A DNA stretch of 64,000 nt from Ruegeria halocynthiae (GTDB lineage Bacteria; Pseudomonadota; Alphaproteobacteria; Rhodobacterales; Rhodobacteraceae): contig NZ_JQEZ01000002.1 of NCBI RefSeq assembly GCF_000743705.1, positions 351,250-415,249 of the forward strand. Reading direction: 5' to 3'. Shown one piece after another: positions 16,012 to 24,886 of this stretch. Numbering within the stretch: position 1 is the stretch's first letter; each line of letters begins with the position of its first letter. Both the position numbers and the translations under genes were made by a program. The notes below the pieces were generated by a model. That model was not told where the DNA came from and made no database searches. It worked only from the letters and a program-made list of their open reading frames with translations.

Positions 16012-16953
16012 ATGGTTATGAAAGGGCTAAGCCTGCGTGGGCTCGAAGTGTTCGAGGCGCTGGCGCGGACGGGTTCGGTGGCGCAGGCGGCCGAGATCAC
16101 AGGCCTGAGCCAACCATCGGTCAGCCAGCAATTGCGTAATCTTGAAAACGTTCTGGGAACCGAGCTAGTCGATCATGGGCGACGCCCGATGCGCCTGACG
16201 CAGGCAGGGCGCAGTTTTCTGACCCGGACCGAGACGATACTGGCCGAGCTGCAGATGGCCCAAAGCGAGCTGACCGTGATGGACCTGGGGCATCTGACCA
16301 CCCTGTCCATCGGGTTGATCGACGATTTCGACAATGACCTGACGCCGCGACTGGCCACCTTGCTGGCCGACAGCCTGACCCGGTCGAAATTCAAGCTGAT
16401 CACCCTGCCCAGCCTTGAGATTTTCGAAGAACTTGAATCTCAGCGTCTGCATCTGGCGGTCTCGGCCCACAGCGGCGAAGTACTGGAAGGGGTGGTAGAA
16501 TATCCTCTGGTACAGGACCCGTTCATTCTGGTGGCCCCGAAGGGGGCGGTTGATGCAACACGGGACCTGCCCTTTCTGCGCTATGCCCGCGAGCAGCTGA
16601 TCAGCCGCCAGATTGAGGCGCATCTGGCGCGACAACAGCTGGAGTTCGAGGAACGGTTCGAGATTGGCTCACATCTGGCTATGATGGCGATGGTGGCGCA
16701 GGGCCTGGGCTGGGCGATCACGACGCCGCTGGGCTATATGCGGGCGGCGCGGTTTCATGACGGAATGGATGTGCACCCTGCCCCGTTCGGAGAATCCTCG
16801 CGCATGATTTCCCTGTTCACCCGCACCGACTGGTCCGATCAGGTTCCGCAAGAGGTTGCGGGAATGATTCGCCGGCTGATGCGCAGTCAGATCGTTGACC
16901 CGGCGTTGGCGCATCTGCCTTGGCTCAGCGATCGGTTAAAGGTGATGGGCTAG
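16012..16953 (+). CDS. LysR-family transcriptional regulator
   Basis: A 313-residue LysR-type regulator. The N-terminal winged helix-turn-helix reads LRGLEVFEALARTGSVAQAA, then TGLSQPSVSQQLRNLENVLG; the effector domain follows from about residue 88 (LTTLSIGLIDDFDNDLTPRLA). AAAGG lies eight bases before the ATG at 16012, chosen over an upstream GTG. Its effector is unknown. Its end overlaps the 3' end of the convergent LMW phosphatase gene by four bases. Nothing adjacent is divergent in the classic LysR arrangement, so targets cannot be read from context. Confidence 0.93.
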   Translation: MVMKGLSLRGLEVFEALARTGSVAQAAEITGLSQPSVSQQLRNLENVLGTELVDHGRRPMRLTQAGRSFLTRTETILAELQMAQSELTVMDLGHLTTLSIGLIDDFDNDLTPRLATLLADSLTRSKFKLITLPSLEIFEELESQRLHLAVSAHSGEVLEGVVEYPLVQDPFILVAPKGAVDATRDLPFLRYAREQLISRQIEAHLARQQLEFEERFEIGSHLAMMAMVAQGLGWAITTPLGYMRAARFHDGMDVHPAPFGESSRMISLFTRTDWSDQVPQEVAGMIRRLMRSQIVDPALAHLPWLSDRLKVMG

Positions 16954-17393
16954 GCGCTCAGATGCCTGTGCAGGCCTTCGACCGCTGTTTCGATCAGGTC
17001 CAGCACCCCGTCAAAATCACGCGTGTAATACGGGTCGGGCACATGATCCGCGCCGGTATGCGGTGCGAAATCGGTCAGCAGGTGAACGGGGGTGTCGCTG
17101 CCTTCTGGTCGCAGGTCTTCGATATCCGCAACGTTGCTTGTATCCATACCAATGATCGTGTCGAACCGGTGAAAATCCTCGGCGATGAACTGCCGCGCGC
17201 GCAGGTCATCCAGCGGAATGCCACGCGCCCGCGCCGCGGCCTGCATCGGCCCGTAAGGCGGATCGCCGATATGCCAGCCTGACGTCCCGGCGCTGTCGGT
17301 GGCGAAATGCGGTGCACGGGCGCGAAAAGCGCCTTCGGCAGCGGGGGAACGGCAGATATTGCCCAGGCAGACAAACAGGATACGGTGAGTCAT
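16950..17393 (-). CDS. Low-molecular-weight protein tyrosine phosphatase
   Basis: A 147-residue phosphatase with the P-loop CLGNICRS: nucleophile C9 and R15 in C-x5-R, plus the general-acid Asp in HVPDPYYTRDFDGVL near residue 120. In bacteria such enzymes act on phosphotyrosine proteins, often in polysaccharide export, and the IIGMD segment is typical of the family. The ATG at 17393 begins MTHRILFVCLG; the open frame extends upstream over the cobB start but this has no family similarity. It is divergent from cobB with only 28 bases between the starts, so promoters overlap. Confidence 0.93.
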   Translation of the reverse strand: MTHRILFVCLGNICRSPAAEGAFRARAPHFATDSAGTSGWHIGDPPYGPMQAAARARGIPLDDLRARQFIAEDFHRFDTIIGMDTSNVADIEDLRPEGSDTPVHLLTDFAPHTGADHVPDPYYTRDFDGVLDLIETAVEGLHRHLSA

Positions 17394-17421
17394 GAACCAA
17401 GGTGTAGCGTGAAGGGCAAAG

Positions 17422-18117
17422 ATGGGAAAGATCGTCATTCTGACCGGGGCCGGGATTTCTGCTGAAAGCGGGTTGGGGACGTTTCGCGACGCGGGCGGCC
17501 TGTGGGCCCAGCACCGGATCGAGGATGTCGCCACCCCCGAGGGCTTTGCCCGCAACCCGGCGCTGGTTCACGAGTTTTACAACGCCCGCCGAGTGCAGGC
17601 CGCCAAGGCCCTCCCCAATGCGGCGCATAAGGCGTTGGCACGGCTGCAAGGGGACTGGCCTGACGAAGTGGTGATCGTCACCCAGAACGTCGACAACCTG
17701 CATGAAACAGGCGGGGCCGAGCGTGTGGTTCATATGCACGGCACTTTGGGCGGGGCACTGTGCGCGGCCTGCGATCACCGCTGGGCCGCACCGCCCGAAA
17801 TGGCGGTGGATGAACCCTGCCCCGTTTGCAAAGCCCCGACCGCCCGTCCAGACGTGGTCTGGTTCGGCGAGATGCCCTATGATATGGATACGATCTATGA
17901 TCACCTGGCCTCGGCTTCGGTCTTTGCCGCCATTGGCACGTCCGGTCAGGTCTACCCCGCTGCCGCCTTTGTGCATGAGGCCCGCATGTCGGGCGCCGAA
18001 ACCATCGAGTTAAACCTGAAACCATCGACCGGCGCATCCGGTTTTGACAAGGTTGTCCTTGGCCCGGCGACAGAAACGGTGCCGCATTGGGTCGATGGGC
18101 TGCTGGGCGCGCGTTAA
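17422..18117 (+). CDS. cobB: NAD-dependent protein deacylase of the sirtuin family
   Basis: A 231-residue class III sirtuin removing acyl groups from lysines with NAD+. GAGISAESGLGTFRD (10-24) binds NAD; TQNVDNLHE is the second NAD motif; H106 in MHGTLGG is the catalytic base; C114, C117, C133 and C136 bind zinc. Y53 and R56 in EFYNARR are the residues that recognise succinyl or malonyl groups in E. coli CobB, so desuccinylase activity is likely as well as deacetylation. It shares a very short divergent promoter region with the tyrosine phosphatase gene, linking two protein-modification erasers. Confidence 0.95.
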   Translation: MGKIVILTGAGISAESGLGTFRDAGGLWAQHRIEDVATPEGFARNPALVHEFYNARRVQAAKALPNAAHKALARLQGDWPDEVVIVTQNVDNLHETGGAERVVHMHGTLGGALCAACDHRWAAPPEMAVDEPCPVCKAPTARPDVVWFGEMPYDMDTIYDHLASASVFAAIGTSGQVYPAAAFVHEARMSGAETIELNLKPSTGASGFDKVVLGPATETVPHWVDGLLGAR

Positions 18118-18186
18118 CGGCGAAACCGGCAGACACAGTCAGGGTTTAGTGTTTATGATGACGGCAAAACAAGCCCGGAGCCCCCT

Positions 18187-18795
18187 ATGACAGACCCCCA
18201 GACCCCTCGCAGCGAAATCCTTGATGACGGCAGCCAGACGGGCCGGGATGCGCTTGGCGATCAACTGGCGAACCTGTGGTGGACTTTCCTTCTGCGCGGG
18301 TTGCTGGCCGGGGCGCTTGGGGTCGCAGCCCTGTTCTGGCCGACGAACAGCATCGCGATGCTGTTGCGACTGGTTGGCCTGCTGCTGATCCTTGACGGCG
18401 GCCTGACCCTGCTGGGCTTTGGACGGCGCGGCCTGATCGGCGGTGTCGGCATCGGTGCTTTGCTGATCGGGCTGGTGCTGCTGATCTGGCCCGAAGGAGT
18501 GGCGCGGCTGACCTTCTTCCTGCTGGGCGCATGGGCGCTGATCGTGGGGGTGGGATCGCTGCTGGCGTGGCGACAAATGCCTGACCGGAACCCGGACGCC
18601 CCGACGATACGCAACTCGGGGATTGTGGCGTTAGTGATCGGGCTGGTCCTGATCTTCTGGCCCGGCAGCGGCATGGTGGCCCTGGGATGGGCGATTGCTT
18701 TCTCGGCTCTGGCTTTTGCGGCCGTGATGTTCTTTCTGACCGTGCGGTTCAAACGCGCCCATGACCGCGTGGCGATGCGCGTGGTCAACCGCTGA
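18187..18795 (+). CDS. HdeD/DUF308 family membrane protein
   Basis: A 202-residue protein with about six membrane helices in three similar pairs: TFLLRGLLAGALGVAALFWP, AMLLRLVGLLLILDGGLTLL, GGVGIGALLIGLVLLIWPEG, LTFFLLGAWALIVGVGSLLA, GIVALVIGLVLIFWPGSG and GWAIAFSALAFAAVMFF. The repeated LIWPE/FWPGS turns are the HdeD hallmark. HdeD aids acid resistance in E. coli; the role here is unknown. GGAG lies seven bases before the ATG. It ends near the palindrome GGCCGC-TAC-GCGGCC (18852-18866), which could end transcription but lacks a T-run. Confidence 0.88.
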   Translation: MTDPQTPRSEILDDGSQTGRDALGDQLANLWWTFLLRGLLAGALGVAALFWPTNSIAMLLRLVGLLLILDGGLTLLGFGRRGLIGGVGIGALLIGLVLLIWPEGVARLTFFLLGAWALIVGVGSLLAWRQMPDRNPDAPTIRNSGIVALVIGLVLIFWPGSGMVALGWAIAFSALAFAAVMFFLTVRFKRAHDRVAMRVVNR

Positions 18796-18883
18796 CCCCG
18801 ATACCGCAACGGCAACAGGCCGGGCAAAGCCCGACCTGACGCATGGATGACGGCCGCTACGCGGCCCGAAGACAGGCGTGGCC

Positions 18884-19351
18884 TCAGTTCGAGCCGTGGC
18901 CGCCCTTGTCCTGACGTTCAAGGTCGACCGGAATCTCGATTTCAACTTCGCCTGCTTTTTCGAAAATCAGGGTTACGGGAACCGCTGCGCCCTGCTCAAA
19001 CGGTGCCGTCAGACCCATGAACATGACGTGATCGCCCCCGCGTTGCAGCATGTGGGTTTCCCCGGCCGGGATCACGAAACCCTCTTCGACATGGGTCATC
19101 TTGGCAACGCCGTTTGCGTCGATCAGGTGGGTGTGCAGTTCGACCCGCGCGGCGGCATCCGATTCAACGCCGACCAGCCTGTCATCGGCCTCGCCCGCGT
19201 TTTGAATCATCATGAAGGCCGCGCCGGCCTTGGCCGTTTTGCCGGATGACCGGGCATAGGCATCGTCAACGGTGATTGTGTCTTGGGCAAAGGCGGCAGT
19301 GGCCAGGGTGGCGGCGGCCAGGGTGGCCAGCAGTTTGGATGTGAGGGACAT
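18884..19351 (-). CDS. Periplasmic copper chaperone PCu(A)C
   Basis: A 155-residue protein with signal peptide (MSLTSKLLATLAAATLATAAFA) and the PCu(A)C cupredoxin-like domain. The copper site H-M...M...H-M is visible in HLIDANGVAKMTHVEEG, PAGETHMLQRGGDHVMFMGL. These chaperones deliver Cu(I) to the CuA/CuB sites of cytochrome oxidase. The C-terminal HGSN tail adds a His. The DUF2946-like gene lies 43 bases upstream on the same strand, so the two probably form a copper-handling unit. Confidence 0.93.
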   Translation of the reverse strand: MSLTSKLLATLAAATLATAAFAQDTITVDDAYARSSGKTAKAGAAFMMIQNAGEADDRLVGVESDAAARVELHTHLIDANGVAKMTHVEEGFVIPAGETHMLQRGGDHVMFMGLTAPFEQGAAVPVTLIFEKAGEVEIEIPVDLERQDKGGHGSN

Positions 19352-19394
19352 TGTGCCTCTCCTTCATAAATATCTGATTGGGTTGAAGAGTGAA

Positions 19395-19745
19395 TCAGAT
19401 CAAAACAGGAGGCGCGCGCGCGGGCCTGCGCGGAACAGGCAAGGCGATCAGATTTCCGGCACAGCGTAGCGGCGCTGGTTGCGCGGTTCGCGGCGTATGT
19501 GGAACCGCAAGCGCCGCCACAATGACAGCCCCCAGCAGGTTCACAGCATATTCAGGACAGAAATGCGGGGCTTTGGTTGGCTGGCCTTCCGCGTCACTGT
19601 AGACAACCACCGGTCCGGACCCGGTACAGAGAACCATCTGCCCCACCGCCCGGTTCATTCCACGCGATGCGGCAACACCTTGCCCCGTCAGAATGACAAG
19701 CAGCGAAAGCCCCAAAGGCAGAATTCTGTTCAGAACGGGTTTCAT
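19395..19745 (-). CDS. DUF2946-like exported protein
   Basis: A 116-residue protein with an N-terminal membrane/signal segment (ILPLGLSLLVILTGQGVA), a short loop with two Cys (VLCTGSGPVVVY and APHFCPEYA) and a second hydrophobic segment (NLLGAVIVAALAVP), followed by a Pro/Arg-rich tail. The Cys spacing and proximity to the copper chaperone suggest a DUF2946-like metal-related membrane protein, which is a weak assignment. It is upstream of the PCu(A)C gene on the same strand and likely cotranscribed. Confidence 0.65.
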   Translation of the reverse strand: MKPVLNRILPLGLSLLVILTGQGVAASRGMNRAVGQMVLCTGSGPVVVYSDAEGQPTKAPHFCPEYAVNLLGAVIVAALAVPHTPRTAQPAPLRCAGNLIALPVPRRPARAPPVLI

Positions 19746-19826
19746 CCTGCCCCGATATAGGCCGGGGGCAAAGCGGGCTTCAAGCGCATTCGGGTGCGTC
19801 AGAAGCCCGCCATCAGAAGTTTTCTG

Positions 19827-19976
19827 TCACCTGTCCGGCTCGGGACGTTTGACTGACCCTTTGGTCATGCTCGTGTGCAGTCGGTTCACCTGACGCTGCA
19901 TTCGAACACATGCCCCAAGGGTCTTGCCAAAGAAGGTAGCCAACAGGGAAAAATAACCTGAAGATTTAAAAGACAT
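19827..19976 (-). CDS. Possible small protein (49 residues)
   Basis: In the 412-base gap between the DUF2946-like gene and rpmB, a minus-strand frame begins MSFKSSGYFSLLATFFGKTL and ends SVKRPEPDR. A GGAG sits nine bases before the ATG and the composition is basic with one hydrophobic stretch. No homologue is recognised, so this may be chance. Nothing else in the gap is recognisable apart from the rpmB terminator at its end. Confidence 0.3.
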   Translation of the reverse strand: MSFKSSGYFSLLATFFGKTLGACVRMQRQVNRLHTSMTKGSVKRPEPDR

Positions 19977-20097
19977 GAGAGCTAACTCCGCCAGATGAAT
20001 ATGACTAAACATAAGTCGGACGGGGCCATGTGTATGTGAACAATATCACGTGCCTGATGAATTTATTTCCACATCGAGAACAAACAAAGCATCTGGG

Positions 20098-20132
20098 CAA
20101 AAGAAAGGCCCCGTACCACGCGGTACAGGGCC
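20098..20132 (-). terminator. Intrinsic terminator of rpmB
   Basis: GGCCCCGTACC at 20107-20117 and GGTACAGGGCC at 20122-20132 form an 11-bp stem (one mismatch) with a four-base loop, followed on the minus strand by TTTCTTTTG, 25 bases beyond the rpmB stop. Confidence 0.9.
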
Positions 20133-20157
20133 TGAATTTCCAGCAGTGAAACAGGGC

Positions 20158-20445
20158 TTAGGCCGCGGCTTGTGCCTTGGCGATTTCCTTTTTCACTTTC
20201 AGTGCGTTGTCGGACAGCTCATCGTCCTTGGCTTTGGCCAGGAACGCATCCAGACCACCGCGGTGATCAACCGAACGCAGGGCAGCCGCCGAGATGCGCA
20301 GCTTGACGCCACGACCCAGAGTTTCCGACTGCAGGGTAACGTCGTTCAGGTTGGGCAGAAAACGACGACGAGTTCTGTTTTTGGCGTGGCTGACATTGTT
20401 GCCAGTCATCGGGCCTTTTCCGGTCAGTTCGCAACGGCGCGACAT
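20158..20445 (-). CDS. rpmB: 50S ribosomal protein L28
   Basis: A 95-residue basic ribosomal protein. The start [23 protein letters not shown] and the segment [20 protein letters not shown] are diagnostic for L28 of alphaproteobacteria, and [11 protein letters not shown] near the end fits too. The single Cys near the N-terminus (RRCEL) is retained while the CxxC zinc pair of some L28 proteins is absent (a zinc-independent type). Single gene with its own terminator; the 163 bases to meaB hold its promoter. Confidence 0.98.
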   Translation of the reverse strand: MSRRCELTGKGPMTGNNVSHAKNRTRRRFLPNLNDVTLQSETLGRGVKLRISAAALRSVDHRGGLDAFLAKAKDDELSDNALKVKKEIAKAQAAA

Positions 20446-20608
20446 GGTTTCTTCCTTTGTCTCTAGAGGCCGGGCAAGATGCCCTCGGCCAAATCACAAG
20501 GGGCGCAACCCGAAGTCGCGCCCGAAAACTGGTTGGATGCGTGTAGTGGGAATCGCCAGAAGGGTCAAGACAGGCAAAGCGGATTCTTTGGTTTTGCCCG
20601 CACAACAT

Positions 20609-21580
20609 TCAGCTCAGGCCCGCCAGCATCTGCTCCGCTGCCAGCGCAGGGCTGAGACGCCCTTGCGAAACCTCGGTATTCAGACGTTCCATTTCCGCCT
20701 TGGCCTGCGCCGTGTCCAGACGCGCCAGCAGGGAATGACGGACCTCTTGGCCGAACCAATACCGTGCCTGCGCGGCCCTGTTGGCTTCCCAATGGCCGTT
20801 GTCGCGACGCCATTTGGTCAGCGCCTGCATTTCCTCCCACGCGTGCTCCAGCCCGTGTTCTTCAACCGCGGAAACGGTCATCGCCTTGGGAAAGGTTTCG
20901 GGGTCCTGCGGACGTTTGCGCAACAGACGCAGGGCACCAGCATAATCGGCGCAAGTGCGGGTGGCGGCAGCCTTCAGATCTCCGTCTGCTTTGTTGACCA
21001 ATATCATGTCGGCCATTTCCATGATGCCGCGCTTGACGCCCTGCAATTCGTCCCCGCCTGCCGGGGCCAGAAGCAGCAGAAACAGATCAGACAATTCCGC
21101 GACCACGGTTTCGGATTGCCCGACGCCCACGGTCTCAATCAGGACCACATCGAAATCAGCCGCCTCGCACAGGGCAATCGCTTCGCGGGTGCGACGGGCG
21201 ACGCCGCCCAGGTGGTTTTGGCTGGGCGATGGGCGGATAAAGGCGTTCTTGTCGCGGGACAGGCGTTCCATCCGGGTTTTGTCCCCCAGAATCGACCCAC
21301 CCGACCGGGCCGAGCTGGGATCGACCGCCAGAACCGCAACCCGCAGCCCCTGCGCCGTCAGCATCATGCCAAAGCTTTCGATGAAGGTGGATTTTCCCAC
21401 CCCCGGTGTGCCTGACAGCCCGATACGCAGCGATTGCCGCCCGGCCTGCGCCAGGTGCGTCAGCAATTCGACTGCCTGCGCCCGATGATCGGCGCGGCCG
21501 CTTTCGACCAACGTGATCGCACGCGCCAACGCGCGGCGCTCTCCGTTCAAAATCCTGTCGCCCAGGCTATCCATTTCCAT
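20609..21580 (-). CDS. meaB: MeaB/ArgK-type GTPase, methylmalonyl-CoA mutase chaperone
   Basis: A 323-residue G3E GTPase that protects and reloads adenosylcobalamin-dependent methylmalonyl-CoA mutase. Walker A GTPGVGKS at 57-64, the switch region DPSSARSGGSILGDKTRM, DVVLIETVGVGQSE (base II) and NKADGD (guanine motif) are all present, together with the C-terminal dimerisation part. The start at 21580 gives the family length; the frame stays open much further upstream over the hrpB antisense region, which is not coding. The mutase gene is not in this window. Divergent from hrpB across 202 bases with no further feature. Confidence 0.93.
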   Translation of the reverse strand: MEMDSLGDRILNGERRALARAITLVESGRADHRAQAVELLTHLAQAGRQSLRIGLSGTPGVGKSTFIESFGMMLTAQGLRVAVLAVDPSSARSGGSILGDKTRMERLSRDKNAFIRPSPSQNHLGGVARRTREAIALCEAADFDVVLIETVGVGQSETVVAELSDLFLLLLAPAGGDELQGVKRGIMEMADMILVNKADGDLKAAATRTCADYAGALRLLRKRPQDPETFPKAMTVSAVEEHGLEHAWEEMQALTKWRRDNGHWEANRAAQARYWFGQEVRHSLLARLDTAQAKAEMERLNTEVSQGRLSPALAAEQMLAGLS

Positions 21581-21782
21581 TTCGACCCCGATCTTTTGCG
21601 GCACGACTACTTGCCGCCGCCGGGGGTGGTTTGTCCAGCCCAGAGCGGTCAGGAATCCTGTCAGATGCAGATTGTTCGATTGAATGTGTTGCTGGTGGTC
21701 CTCTGTCCCTTGCATCATCCTCCGGGCTGACCGGCCAACAGTGGAACTGGACCTCTGCCAGCAGTTGGCGGATAAAGCCTGA

Positions 21783-24227
21783 ATGACAATACGCCTGCCC
21801 ATCGACGATGCCATTCCTGATCTGCTCAAGGCCCTGACCACCGCAGGCCGCGCGGTTTTGCAGGCCCCACCGGGGGCAGGCAAGACAACGCGTGTGCCAC
21901 TGGCGATGCTGGGCGCAGGTTTGTGTCGCGGGAAAATCGTGATGTTGGAACCCCGCCGTCTGGCGGCACGCGCCGCCGCCGAGCGCATGGCCGAAACGCT
22001 GGGCGAGCGCGCGGGCCAAACCGTCGGATACCGCGTGCGGGGCGACGCGAAAGTATCGAAACAGACGCGAATCGAAGTGGTGACCGAAGGCGTCCTGACC
22101 CGGATGCTGCAATCCGAGCCTGACCTGCCCGGTGTCGGCGCGGTGATTTTCGACGAATTCCACGAACGCTCGCTGAACGCCGATCTGGGGCTGGCCCTGT
22201 GCCTTGAGGTCACCGGCGCGCTGCGGGACGATCTGATCCTGCTGGCGATGTCGGCAACACTGGATGCCGAACCGGTGGGCCAATTGATGAGCGCGCCGTT
22301 GGTGACGTCCGAAGGGCGCAGCTATCCTGTAGAAACGCGCTGGCTGGATCGCCCATTGGGCGCGCAGGCGCGGCGGCTGGATGCGCTGGTCGATCTGGTG
22401 GCGCAGGCCGAGCGGGACACGCGCGACACAGGCGGCGGAATACTGGTGTTCCTGCCCGGCGAGGGTGAAATCCGGCGGGCCGAGGCCGCCCTGACCAGCC
22501 GTCTGCCCAAGGATTGCGAGATACGGCCCCTGTTTGGTGCCCTGCCCTTTGCCGCCCAGCGCGCGGCGATTGGACCGGTCGAGATCGGGCGCAAGGTGGT
22601 GCTGGCAACGTCGATTGCCGAAACCTCGCTGACCATTCCCGATATCCGCGTGGTGGTGGACATGGGACAGGCGCGGCGGGCGCGGTTCGATCCGGGATCA
22701 GGCATGTCGCGGCTGGTGACGGAACGGGTGACGCGGGCCGAGGCCACGCAGCGGGCAGGCCGCGCGGGCCGTGTGGCCGAAGGAGTATGTTACCGCCTGT
22801 GGTCACGGGGCGAAGAAGGGGCGCTTTCCGCCTATCCTCCTGCCGAGATCGGGGCCGCCGACCTGACCGGGCTGGCGTTGGAACTGGCCCTGTGGGGGGC
22901 CGAGCCGGACGATCTGGCTTTTCTGACACCCCCACCTGACGGCACCATGACCGAGGCGCGCAGCCTTCTCGCGATGCTGGGCGCATTGGATGGCAAAGGG
23001 CGGATCACCGATCACGGGCGGGCCTTGTCCGCACTGCCCTTGCATCCGCGATTGGGGCATATGCTGGTACGAGCCGGATCTGACGCCGCACCGCTGGCCG
23101 CGCTGATGGCCGAGCGTGACCCGCTCAGGGGCGCGCCGGTTGATATGCTGCTACGGCTCGAAGCGTTGCGCGACCTGCGTGTGTTTCAACGCAACCGGGT
23201 GTGGCAGGTGAATGCGGGCGCGGTGGAGCGGATCAAATCCGAGGCCAAACGGCTGGGTAGACAAGGCGGTTCGGGCGACTATAGCCCGGCCCAGATGGCC
23301 GCGCTGGCCTATCCTGACCGGGTCGGGCAGCGCCGCAAGGGCGACGTGCCGCGCTATGTTCTGTCGGGTGGCAAGGGCGTTGTTCTGGACAGCGGCGACA
23401 CGCTGGCCGCCGCGCCTTATCTGGTGGTCACGGACACCGACGGCAACCCGCGTGAGGCGCGCGTTCGGATGGCTGTCCAGATATCCGAGAGCGAAATCCG
23501 CGCGTTGTTTGCAGATCAGATCGGCTGGGCCGAGACCTGCGAGTGGTCAAAACGTGATCGCCGGGTCGTGGCCCGGCAGCAGGAAAGGCTGGGCGCTATC
23601 ACGTTAGGGGATCGCGTTTGGAAGGATGTGCCCGACGATAAGGTAGCGCTGGCCATGCTGGATGGGGTGCGCGATCTGGGTTTGCGACTGAACGGGGCCG
23701 CCGCCCGGCTGGCCGCGCGGGTGGAACTGGTGCGGGCCGAGGGCGCAGACCTACCGGATTTCTCGGTCGATGGGCTGATGATGTCGCTGGAGGACTGGTT
23801 GCTGCCGATGCTGTCGGGCGTGCGCACTGCCGAGGAATGGAAACGGTTCGACCTGCTGCCCGCGCTGCGCGCCCGGCTGGACTGGAACCAGACGCAGGAA
23901 CTGAACCGCCGCGCACCAGGATCGTTTGAAACGCCGCTGGGGCGCAAGGTGCCGATTGACTATGGCGGCGCGATCCCCGAAATCTCGGTTCGTCTGCAAG
24001 AGCTGTTCGGCGTCACCCGGCACCCTGTCGTTGGCGGCGAGGCATTGAAGATCACCCTGCTATCGCCCGCGCAACGCCCGATCCAGATCACCCGCGATCT
24101 GCCCGGCTTCTGGGCCGGATCGTATGAGGATGTCCGCAAGGACATGCGCGCGCAATACCCCAAGCACCCCTGGCCCGAAGACCCGACACAGGCCGACCCG
24201 ACCTTGCGGGCCAAACGGCGCAAGTGA
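21783..24227 (+). CDS. hrpB: ATP-dependent RNA helicase HrpB (DEAH box)
   Basis: An 814-residue DEAH-family helicase of the bacterial HrpB type. Walker A APPGAGKTT at 28-36, DEFH box at 124-127 (VIFDEFHERS), SAT-like motif III MSATLD, motif V SIAETSLTIPD, motif VI TQRAGRAGRV, then the HrpB-specific C-terminal domain (about 470-814). The precise RNA substrate is unknown. ATG at 21783 lies at the very start of the family sequence; no strong ribosome site is visible. It ends 42 bases before the region leading to the Nudix gene. Confidence 0.96.
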   Translation: MTIRLPIDDAIPDLLKALTTAGRAVLQAPPGAGKTTRVPLAMLGAGLCRGKIVMLEPRRLAARAAAERMAETLGERAGQTVGYRVRGDAKVSKQTRIEVVTEGVLTRMLQSEPDLPGVGAVIFDEFHERSLNADLGLALCLEVTGALRDDLILLAMSATLDAEPVGQLMSAPLVTSEGRSYPVETRWLDRPLGAQARRLDALVDLVAQAERDTRDTGGGILVFLPGEGEIRRAEAALTSRLPKDCEIRPLFGALPFAAQRAAIGPVEIGRKVVLATSIAETSLTIPDIRVVVDMGQARRARFDPGSGMSRLVTERVTRAEATQRAGRAGRVAEGVCYRLWSRGEEGALSAYPPAEIGAADLTGLALELALWGAEPDDLAFLTPPPDGTMTEARSLLAMLGALDGKGRITDHGRALSALPLHPRLGHMLVRAGSDAAPLAALMAERDPLRGAPVDMLLRLEALRDLRVFQRNRVWQVNAGAVERIKSEAKRLGRQGGSGDYSPAQMAALAYPDRVGQRRKGDVPRYVLSGGKGVVLDSGDTLAAAPYLVVTDTDGNPREARVRMAVQISESEIRALFADQIGWAETCEWSKRDRRVVARQQERLGAITLGDRVWKDVPDDKVALAMLDGVRDLGLRLNGAAARLAARVELVRAEGADLPDFSVDGLMMSLEDWLLPMLSGVRTAEEWKRFDLLPALRARLDWNQTQELNRRAPGSFETPLGRKVPIDYGGAIPEISVRLQELFGVTRHPVVGGEALKITLLSPAQRPIQITRDLPGFWAGSYEDVRKDMRAQYPKHPWPEDPTQADPTLRAKRRK

Positions 24228-24293
24228 CCCCGATTTCCGACAGAAAGTAAGCGTATATTAAGGGACACGTTGATAGACCCAAGTTTCATTGTT

Positions 24294-24797
24294 ATGTCTC
24301 TACGGCTCAAGACAGGATTTGCACGGGTTTTAGAATATATGTCGACATGGCTGCGAAAAATCTGGGAAGGCATCGCCCGCCCCATGGTGTTGCGCCCCAA
24401 ACGGGTGCAATTCGCGGCCCTATGCGTACGAGAAACCGACGACGGTAAAGAGGTTTTGTTGATCACCAGCCGCGACTCGGGTCGCTGGATCATCCCCAAA
24501 GGCTGGCCGATTGACGGAAAAGAAGGGGCGGAAACCGCCCTGCAAGAGGCGTGGGAAGAGGCCGGTGTTCGGCCTGAACGGTATGAGCGTGAGGCGCTTG
24601 GTCAATTCACCTATGACAAGATCCTGAAAGATGGGACCGCGCAGCAGGTTCAGACAAATGTCTACTACGTCGCGGTAAAAGAATTGGCGGATCAATATCC
24701 TGAGGCCGGTGAGCGTCAGCGCAGTTGGGTATCGCCTGATATCGCGGCAGAACGCGTTCAGGAACCCGGGCTGAGTACCCTACTGCTGAGCCTGTAA
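24294..24797 (+). CDS. Nudix hydrolase, DIPP-like
   Basis: A 167-residue Nudix protein with the box IPKGWPIDGKEGAETALQEA followed by WEEAGV near residues 75-98. The EExG core is intact, but the usual Arg in R-E is Gln. The PKG start of the box is typical of diphosphoinositol/diadenosine polyphosphate hydrolases. Two starts are possible: ATG 24294 (chosen) and ATG 24339; a TTG at 24270 is less likely. The next gene is a Pit phosphate transporter 89 bases downstream, which fits a role in phosphate-rich compound turnover, an inference. A paralogue with a close box lies at 56687-57151. Confidence 0.88.
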   Translation: MSLRLKTGFARVLEYMSTWLRKIWEGIARPMVLRPKRVQFAALCVRETDDGKEVLLITSRDSGRWIIPKGWPIDGKEGAETALQEAWEEAGVRPERYEREALGQFTYDKILKDGTAQQVQTNVYYVAVKELADQYPEAGERQRSWVSPDIAAERVQEPGLSTLLLSL

Positions 24798-24886
24798 CCC
24801 GGTCGCGACATTTTTATGACAGTCCGGTTGCCAAACGGCCCGGAACCCGATAGCTGCGCCGGTCAAGTCAAACAGCCCTTAAAAAA

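Noticed and set aside
21581-22283. Upstream extension of meaB over hrpB
   Set aside because: The frame stays open only because hrpB is GC-rich; the family sequence begins near residue 1 of the 323-residue form.
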